NCBI GenBank assembly: GCA_014381725.1
Contig: JACNLC010000057.1
Span: 1 to 40,480 of the forward strand
Direction of reading: 5' to 3'
Source of the DNA: Fidelibacterota bacterium
GTDB lineage: Bacteria; Fidelibacterota; Marinisomatia; SCGC-AAA003-L08; JACNLC01
DNA length: 40,480 nucleotides
The position numbers and the translations under genes are program-made. A model generated the notes under the pieces. It saw only the letters and a list, made by a program, of their open reading frames with translations. It was not told the origin of the DNA and did not search any database. Of the stretch, positions 10,101 to 15,800 are shown piece by piece (the first letter of the stretch is position 1; the number at the start of each line of letters is the position of its first letter).

Positions 10101-11003
10101 CAAACTACAAATTCTCTTAATAATGCATTGGTTAGTATCGGATCAAATGGAATATTTATTAAAAGTCAGACTGGATTTGCCACTTACTATGATGATTATG
10201 GCTGGTATGGACTTGAAGTTCTTGAACCTGGGATTGGATATATGCTTGAAATGTCGGTAGAAGATCAGTTGATTTATGGAGTACCTGAAGTCTTAGCTAA
10301 GGTTGAGACTGAGGTTATCAGTGGAGAATCGGTACTTTCAAGAAGTTTACCTGATTGGAATGTAAATGTCTTTGATTATGAGTTTACTGCAACAATGACA
10401 TCAGTAATAATTTTTATTGATGAAGAATCAACAGATGAAAATGATTTGTTAGCTGCGTTTGTAGGCGACGAGTGTCGTGGAGTAGTAAGTCCAACATATT
10501 TTCCTGTTAACGGTAGATTTACAGTAAATATTATGCTGTATGCAAATGAGAATGGTGAAACGATGACATTTAGAGCTTATGATGCATCAACAGATGCGGT
10601 TTTTGAAGAGTTGTTTGATGCTGATGGAAATAGTTATAGCTATGAGTTTATAATAAATGAAAATAGCGGTAATGATATTACCCCAATAGAATTGTACACC
10701 AATAATTTGTTAGATAATGATATATCTATTCCAAATGAATATTCGTTGAATAGTCCATATCCAAACCCATTTAATCCAACAACGGTTATTAGTTATAGTG
10801 TGCCGTTAGAGTCAAACGACCGTTTGTCTCTACAAATTTACAACATTTCTGGTCAATTGGTAGAAACATTGGTAAACGAGCAATTAGAAGCTGGTTATCG
10901 TCAAGTAATTTGGAATGCAGATAATCAACCAAGCGGATTGTATTTCGTTAGAATGACTACTGGAGATTATGTAAGTACACAGAAGATGTTGTTGTTGAAA
11001 TAG
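7167..11003 (+). CDS. Giant secreted multidomain protein (Fn3-like, PKD, modules A-A-B-B-A, type IX sorting domain)
   Basis: 1278 residues from the ATG at 7167, chosen because it follows GAGAAGGG and begins a clean signal peptide (MNRVFLFLLLSFSLFAQ); a TTG 15 nt upstream in the same frame is less likely. A fibronectin type III-like region starts near residue 264 (APNGLTAEVLGNDVHLSWNS) and resumes after an insert of about 200 residues (LGYNVYRNGQLIAS). The insert has a Cys-rich Notch-repeat-like segment (CDDGEWGLNFLCEEWGWDCG). A PKD domain lies at about 548-631 (WDFGDG). Then come module A at about 638-751 and 756-869, two module B copies at about 874-1041, module A at about 1060-1177 and the sorting domain at about 1197-1278. 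This architecture suits a surface adhesin or binding protein; no enzyme motif was seen. Confidence 0.85.
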   Translation: MNRVFLFLLLSFSLFAQESIRSNEFIDPGKVDALAPFPIGESLSLIQFDLPNDSLLQIVDSQIPNLDLNIGPASYQRIIPESIYREIYQIISPNLWQVIIEDYKINSNSRENWQQTQWGDEAAGTSESVGYDCMCTDGSDCLVIGYNDDWWDPLDYYGDAWWEFDPPNWASISSVKISVKGMQCDDLPLSSENYLSIKNNDCGWANDQWTATLSLDHTINGPYEIPTEMLEEIWCSEKIIPVIWSEDNYNVEWVKIEFQYENLPSAPNGLTAEVLGNDVHLSWNSPEAGFLPEPYNVIAEGSEYEGSPAITWSWQHDDYEQILYTDCVGTEFSAEYLSWLDDGYCDDGEWGLNFLCEEWGWDCGDCPDYQNMPDPNGWCAELRSGDDIVPKEIYHPVTTFDILYGNIQSDFERSANMFELNFNYNGTDYSFQSSDLSILVYGFDSGVNVCGNITAIDMQSTPWIYSQPSLDACATTNARTYNQEKNLQRNLLGYNVYRNGQLIASNIEQTTFIDENLEQGTYTYTVTAVYTLGESEHSGSATAELMFIGPSANFSVDISTGMAPFSVNFIDNSYPGNSDIIEWIWDFGDGAMGYEQYPNHIYEVAGTYSVSLTITDENGQSSSITEEDLIVVGGLPSTYPDWEVHIQDYEFNLTLAGLLYFDGEESEDTYDLVGAFVDGECRGIANPTYFPLTNKYTVNLMIYSNLSEGETVTFKAYNCSEEWTYDIVQETVEFVANDIIGNDLVPFELHAVTNQNYPDWSVYSPAFEFNMSLIGLLFIDGEESFDSNDLVGAFVDGECRGIANPTCFPMTEQYTVNMMIYSNVATGEAISFQVYDYSSDEVFDNVAESLTFETDAIIGNDLFPFEIHAEYESNIVLQNIDFLTGWNWFSINVESENMSLNTVLNSVVGYAEFIKSQTGFATYYEDYGWYGLELIDVREMYMIQTYSDILFSFEGYPVDFLDTPIELVNGWNWISYLPQTTNSLNNALVSIGSNGIFIKSQTGFATYYDDYGWYGLEVLEPGIGYMLEMSVEDQLIYGVPEVLAKVETEVISGESVLSRSLPDWNVNVFDYEFTATMTSVIIFIDEESTDENDLLAAFVGDECRGVVSPTYFPVNGRFTVNIMLYANENGETMTFRAYDASTDAVFEELFDADGNSYSYEFIINENSGNDITPIELYTNNLLDNDISIPNEYSLNSPYPNPFNPTTVISYSVPLESNDRLSLQIYNISGQLVETLVNEQLEAGYRQVIWNADNQPSGLYFVRMTTGDYVSTQKMLLLK

Positions 11004-11089
11004 TAGAAAATAAACAATAAACAACGAACAGACGAAATAAAATAAGTTCGTAACTTCGGCTTGTCCGCCAACGTTTTTCAGGTGGTTGG

Positions 11090-11111
11090 TTTCGTTGTGA
11101 ACCTTAAAACA
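11090..11111 (+). repeat. 22-bp direct repeat, copy 1
   Basis: Identical over 22 bases to 11510-11531 (starts TTTCGTTGTG, ends CCTTAAAACA). The copies are 420 bp apart. They may mark a duplicated or deleted segment; the origin is unknown. Confidence 0.7.
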
Positions 11112-11509
11112 TTGCCAGAAGTAGGATTACCACGCAGAGCGGGGCAGGCAGGATTAATAGATAACAGGATTTATCTCAATTATTAGTTTAGTTACTTGTT
11201 CTTTTTCTCTTGACAGAAAAAGAACCAAAAAGGTCAAGGCAACACTCAATTTGCTAAAACAAATACTTTCATTCCTAAAAGAAATAAACTTGTCCGTCAG
11301 TTGACGGACTTCAGACAGCATTTCTTTTTAAACGGAATTCAACTATTGTTTTTATACCCAAATTGAGTAAGGCCAAATTCAATAATAATACTATAATTTA
11401 GTAACAATAAGGTGAGCTTGCACCCTTGTCTTGACATAAACTGAACATCGATTTTATAATAAAGTAAATCGGACTTGTAAAGATCGATACTATTCGATGT
11501 ATTCGGCGT

Positions 11510-11531
11510 TTTCGTTGTGAACCTTAAAACA
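11510..11531 (+). repeat. 22-bp direct repeat, copy 2
   Basis: Second copy of the 22-base repeat at 11090-11111. It lies about 60 bases before the truncated signal-peptide reading frame. Confidence 0.7.
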
Positions 11532-11590
11532 ATTCTTGCTACTAACAAAACTAACAATGTAAATTCACTCATCGAAAACACAATTTAATT

Positions 11591-11695
11591 ATGAAAAGTT
11601 TCAAAATTATATTATTATTATTTACCATTTGGTGCGTTTCCGTTTCAGCACAAGAAACTTCTGCACCTATTTTTATATATCCAATCATAACTTGA
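11591..11695 (+). pseudogene. Severed signal peptide of a lost secreted protein
   Basis: The ATG at 11591 opens a 34-codon frame: MKSFKIILLLFTIWCVSVSA, then QETSAP, then a TGA at 11693-11695. The first 20 residues are a textbook signal peptide with a VSA|QE cleavage site, but no mature protein follows. This is most simply the 5' stump of a secreted-protein gene whose body was deleted or replaced by the FISUMP gene 23 nt downstream. A real small secreted peptide is possible but less likely. Confidence 0.5.
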
Positions 11696-11718
11696 CAAAC
11701 TTAAAAGGAGAACCAAAA

Positions 11719-12402
11719 ATGAAAAAAAGTAGAATAAAACTCGTAACAATAATAGTGTTAGCAGTAGTAATGCTCGTTAGCTGTAATGGCAAAACAGGCA
11801 CAATGACCGACATTGACGGCAACATTTATCAAACTATACAAATTGGCAACCAGACCTGGATGGCGGAGAACCTAAAAGTAACCCATTACCGCAATGGTGA
11901 TGCAATCCAAACAGGTTATAGTAATTCAGAATGGGAAGATTTATACGATACAGAAACAGGAGCATACTGTGTTTACGATGACCAAGAGAGCAATGCAGAT
12001 ACTTATGGTTATTTATATAATTGGGTTGCCGTAGATGATACAAGAAACATAGCTCCAGAAGGTTGGCATATACCCACAGATGAAGAATGGCAGATATTGG
12101 TTGATTTCTTGGGTGGAAGCAGTGTAGCCGGTGGAAAGATGAAAGAGACCGGCACAGTGCATTGGAACAGCCCAAACACAGGTGCAACAAACGAGAGCGG
12201 TTTTACAGCCCTTCCTGGTGGTTACCGTAGCTACGACTATGGTAATTACAACGATATGGGTAACACCGGCTGTTTTTGGTCTTCTACGGAGTACGATAGT
12301 ACCAATGCGTGGACCCGGAAGCTGTATTACTATAGTTCAGAAGTCCCCCGCTACTACTACTGTAAGAAGCACGGTATTTCTGTCCGTTTAGTTCGCGATT
12401 AG
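11719..12402 (+). CDS. FISUMP (Fib_succ_major) domain lipoprotein
   Basis: 227 residues from the ATG at 11719, which follows AAAAGGAGAA. An N-terminal signal with lipobox LVSC (Cys near residue 19) predicts a lipoprotein. The rest is a Fib_succ_major paralogous domain: TDIDGNIYQTIQIGNQTWMA, ENLK, WHIPTDEEW, FTALPGGYRS, CFWSSTEYD and a terminal HGISVRLVRD. The family has a C-type-lectin-like fold and is abundant in FCB bacteria; members are known among targets of diversity-generating retroelements. The last 40 residues (NAWTRKLYYYSSEVPRYYY) occupy the position that varies between family members. The gene is visibly richer in G and C than its neighbours and sits in an otherwise gene-poor island, suggesting transfer. 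Confidence 0.88.
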   Translation: MKKSRIKLVTIIVLAVVMLVSCNGKTGTMTDIDGNIYQTIQIGNQTWMAENLKVTHYRNGDAIQTGYSNSEWEDLYDTETGAYCVYDDQESNADTYGYLYNWVAVDDTRNIAPEGWHIPTDEEWQILVDFLGGSSVAGGKMKETGTVHWNSPNTGATNESGFTALPGGYRSYDYGNYNDMGNTGCFWSSTEYDSTNAWTRKLYYYSSEVPRYYYCKKHGISVRLVRD

Positions 12403-12541
12403 ACTATTTGACTACTTGTCCCGTGGAATACGACGTTTACCCAGTGCAATGCTTGTCCTGTAGGGAAGAATGACCGTATCAGGGCAAAGCATATTACACC
12501 AGGGAAGGAGTAAATTCCACTGGGATTTGACAATTTGACTA

Positions 12542-12611
12542 TCTCGACGCTTTTTGTCGAGACCCCGTCAGGTTGCGGGGTTTGACTATTTATCCCGCAT
12601 TTATGCGGGAT
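12542..12611. repeat. Three consecutive hairpins downstream of the FISUMP gene
   Basis: TCTCGAC/GTCGAGA (12542-12548 with 12556-12562), ACCCCG/CGGGGT (12562-12567 with 12576-12581) and ATCCCGCA/TGCGGGAT (12592-12599 with 12604-12611). The last is followed by TGAAAATATATTTG rather than a clean T tract, so a terminator role is uncertain. Stem-loops just downstream of a variable gene end are also a feature of retroelement-diversified targets. Confidence 0.6.
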
Positions 12612-12742
12612 TGAAAATATATTTGTTTAGGTTTTACAATCCCGCCCGCCTGCTAAAGTGAAACGGCGGACTACATATCTATAGAATTTGTTTAACTCTT
12701 TTATAACCAAATAGTTCATCTCTCAACCACAACACCAAAATA

Positions 12743-12759
12743 TGTTACAACTTGTTACA
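12743..12759 (+). promoter_or_regulatory. Paired TGTTACA heptamers upstream of the C25 peptidase gene
   Basis: Two exact TGTTACA copies at 12743-12749 and 12753-12759, 10 bp apart and 83 bases upstream of the ATG. This is the clearest example of the paired motif also seen before 4622 and 7167. Confidence 0.4.
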
Positions 12760-12841
12760 CTTTAATTAAAGGAAAAGCACCCGATAAACAGATATATTTA
12801 CCACTACAATTTTAATTAAATCAAATAAGGAGATAAGTAAA

Positions 12842-15800
12842 ATGAAGAGAAGCACTTTAATAATAGTGATTATATTTTTAGTCCAAACTATATTTGCAGG
12901 AACATTAACTCAAACTTACAGTTTTGAAAAACCTCAGCTGAAAACTGAAAATGGTCTTACGGAAATATTGTTTGATAATTGTAAAAATATGGGTGAAGAA
13001 GGTACGCCTTTACTTCCACAGTTTGCAGCAGATATTCTTTTGCCTCAGAATCAGGAAATTGTAAATGTTACGATTATTGAAAAAACATTTTATCCGGGTT
13101 CAGAAAACATCAGAATTAAACCAGCAAGTGGACATGTACCACTTTCCTTGAAACCAGATATTGTTAAACAAGTAATACCAAACGAAGATATTTATCTTTC
13201 AGAAACAGATTATCCATTAGAAACAATTAAATCTATGGATACTCATTTTCTATCTGGCCATTCAATTGGTTCATTTACAATCTGTCCTGTTGTGTATCAT
13301 CCATCTGAAAATAATGTAGAATTCATAAAGGAAATTACTGTAGAAATCGAAACTCAATCTACTGCAAGAGCACTAGATGCAGAGAAATTTCTCAGGAATT
13401 CAGTTGGTGTAAATAGTCGTATTCATAAGATTATAGACAATCCTGATATGTTAAGTTCTTACACATATCAACAACCAACAAGAACTGAAGAGTACGATTT
13501 GTTAATCATCTCAAATAATACGCTATTACCAGCATTTGCAGATTATATTGATTTTAAGGAATCAACGGGATTTGCCGTTGCTACAATTTCTACTTCTGAT
13601 ATTTATAGTCAGTTTGCTGGACAGGATAATCCAGAAAAAATCAGAAATTGCATCATCAGTTATTATACTGAATATGGTATTAGCTATGTGATTTTAGGTG
13701 GTGATTCAGATACAAATAACTCATCTGATAATATTGTTCCTCATCGTGGTTTGACCGCAGATCCAGGAAGTGGTTATGAAGATACAAATATCCCTGGTGA
13801 TATTTATTATGCAGGTTTAGACGGAAATTGGAACGATGACGGTGATAACCGTTGGGGAGAACCAGGTGAAGCTGATTTATACGAAGAAGTTGCAGTAGGA
13901 AGAATTTGTGCAGACCAAGCTATTGAAATTACAAATCACACATACAAATTGAGAATGTATCAAGATCAGCCGGTTGTTGCGGATATCGAAAAATCACTAA
14001 TGGTTGGTGAACATCTTGGTTTTGGTGGAGTTTCTGAATATGCTGCAAATTCAAAAAATGAAGTAGCTTATGGTAGTTCAAACCATGGTTATACAACAGT
14101 TGGAGTTTCTGAAAATTTTAGCATTGACGAATTGTATGAAGATCCATCTTATGGTGGTTACAGTTGGCCAGCAAGTTCCCTCTATTCACAATTTAATAGT
14201 ACAGGAGTAAATCTACTTAATCACCTCGGACATTCAAGTCCGGATTACAACATGAAGTTGTATAACTCAGATTTAACTACAAACAATTTTAGTAATGATG
14301 GTATTACTCGTGGATTTGTGATTGGTTATTCACAAGGGTGCTATCCTGGTTCATTCGACAATTATCATTACAATGGTTATTATATGGACGAAGATTGTTT
14401 TGCTGAAAAATTCACTCAACTCGAAACAGGTGAAGTTGCGTTTATTTGTAATTCGCGCTATGGATGGGGAGAATGGGAAAGTACAGCTGGTCCATCGCAG
14501 TATTTTGATAGACAATTTTTTGATGCTATCTTCGATGAAGATATTACCAAAATTGGTGAAGCAAACGGTGATTCTAAAGAAGACAATGTTGCATACATTA
14601 ACGAAAGTGGTGTTATAAGATTTTGTGCTTATGAACTGAACTTATTTGGTGACCCATCAATGGATATTTGGACAGCAACTCCAACTAATATTTCTGCTAA
14701 CTATCCAGCAAGCGTGCCAATTGGTTCAAGCACGATAGCAGTTCAAACAGGAACTGAAGGTGCAAGAATTGCGATTTTACAAAATGATGAGTTGATTGGT
14801 AGAGGTGTTGCAAATTCCAGCGGAAACGCTACAGTACAGTTGTTTAGTTCAATTAGTACAGCACAACCTCTTGATATTTCAATTATTGCTCATAATAAAA
14901 ATAGACATTACGGAACTATTTTTGTTGTTTCTGACCAACCATATGTGATTTTTGATAATTACGAAATTAATGATGGAAATAATGGCGTTGCGGAATTTGG
15001 CGAAGATATAACACTTGATATGTCTTTAAATAATGTTGGGAATCAAAATGCTTACAGCGTTAATGTTACAATTTCGACTGATGATGAATTTGTAACTATT
15101 ACTGATAATTCAGAAAATTATGGTACAGTTTCGGCTGAAAGTGTTTTGACCATCAATAACGCATTTGCATTTAGTGTTTCTAATGACATTCCAGACCAGC
15201 ACATAGTAAACTTTGATTTAACTGCTACTGGTACTGCTCGCGATACTTGGGATTCATTCTTTAGTATTACTATAAACGCACCAGAACTTTCTGCTGGAAA
15301 TATGATTGTTGATGATAGTGCTGGTGGTGATGGAAATGGTAGATTAGATCCAGGTGAAACTGCTCAGATAACAATTCCAACAACTAACTCTGGTAATGCG
15401 AATTCACCTTCAGCTTCTGCATCATTTACTTCTGCAAGTGATTACATCACAATCGTTGATGGATTTTTTGACTTTGGAGTAATAGAAGCTGGAACAACTG
15501 AAAATGCAACATTTAGTATCAGCGTTTCTGAAGATGCCCCAATAGGGACAGCAGTAAGTTTTGGATTTGTTGTAGAAGCTGGAAGTTATGGATTTGATCA
15601 ATCCTTCGGAACTTCAATAGGTTTAGTTCTTGAAGATTTTGAGACGGGTGATTTTTCACAATTTCCTTGGGAAACCAATTGGGAGATTTCGGGCGATGCT
15701 TATGAAGGAAGTTACTCTGTAAAATCAACTAATAATTCTGACAATACAACTTCTGAATTATCAGTTCAGTTGGAAGTTACTAGCAATGGTACTATTTCAT

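Larger units (their letters stand above)
11004..11590. other. Gene-poor stretch with inverted and direct repeats
   Basis: I see no convincing gene here. It holds an 11-bp inverted repeat, GTTCTTTTTCT (11198-11208) and AGAAAAAGAAC (11215-11225), a perfect hairpin GTCCGTCA/TGACGGAC (11292-11309), and two copies of a 22-bp direct repeat (listed separately). The text differs in composition from the flanking genes, with runs such as GCAGAGCGGGGCAGGCAGG. Together with the severed signal peptide that follows, it looks like decayed or inserted DNA between two secreted-protein genes. Confidence 0.6.
12403..12841. other. Hairpin-rich tail of the FISUMP gene and leader of the C25 peptidase gene
   Basis: No gene found. 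The first 210 bases carry variants of a CCC-(A)GTGGAAT element: CCCGTGGAAT near 12420 and CCCAGTGCAAT near 12440 in one direction, and ATTCCACTGGG near 12514 in the other. They also carry several TTTGACTAT words and three consecutive hairpins (listed separately). The last 100 bases look like the promoter region of the next gene: paired TGTTACA at 12743-12759, TTTAATTAAA at 12761-12770 and again at 12811-12820, and an AAGGAGAT ribosome site 7 nt before the ATG at 12842. Confidence 0.6.

Noticed and set aside
11629-11718. Upstream TTG extension of the FISUMP gene
   Set aside because: The extra 30 residues lack a sensible signal and overlap the truncated signal-peptide frame; the ATG at 11719 has AAAAGGAGAA and starts a lipoprotein signal.
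12592-12611. Hairpin as a clean terminator of the FISUMP gene
   Set aside because: The stem is good but it is followed by TGAAAATATA, without a T run, and lies 190 nt after the stop, so it is listed only as a hairpin.
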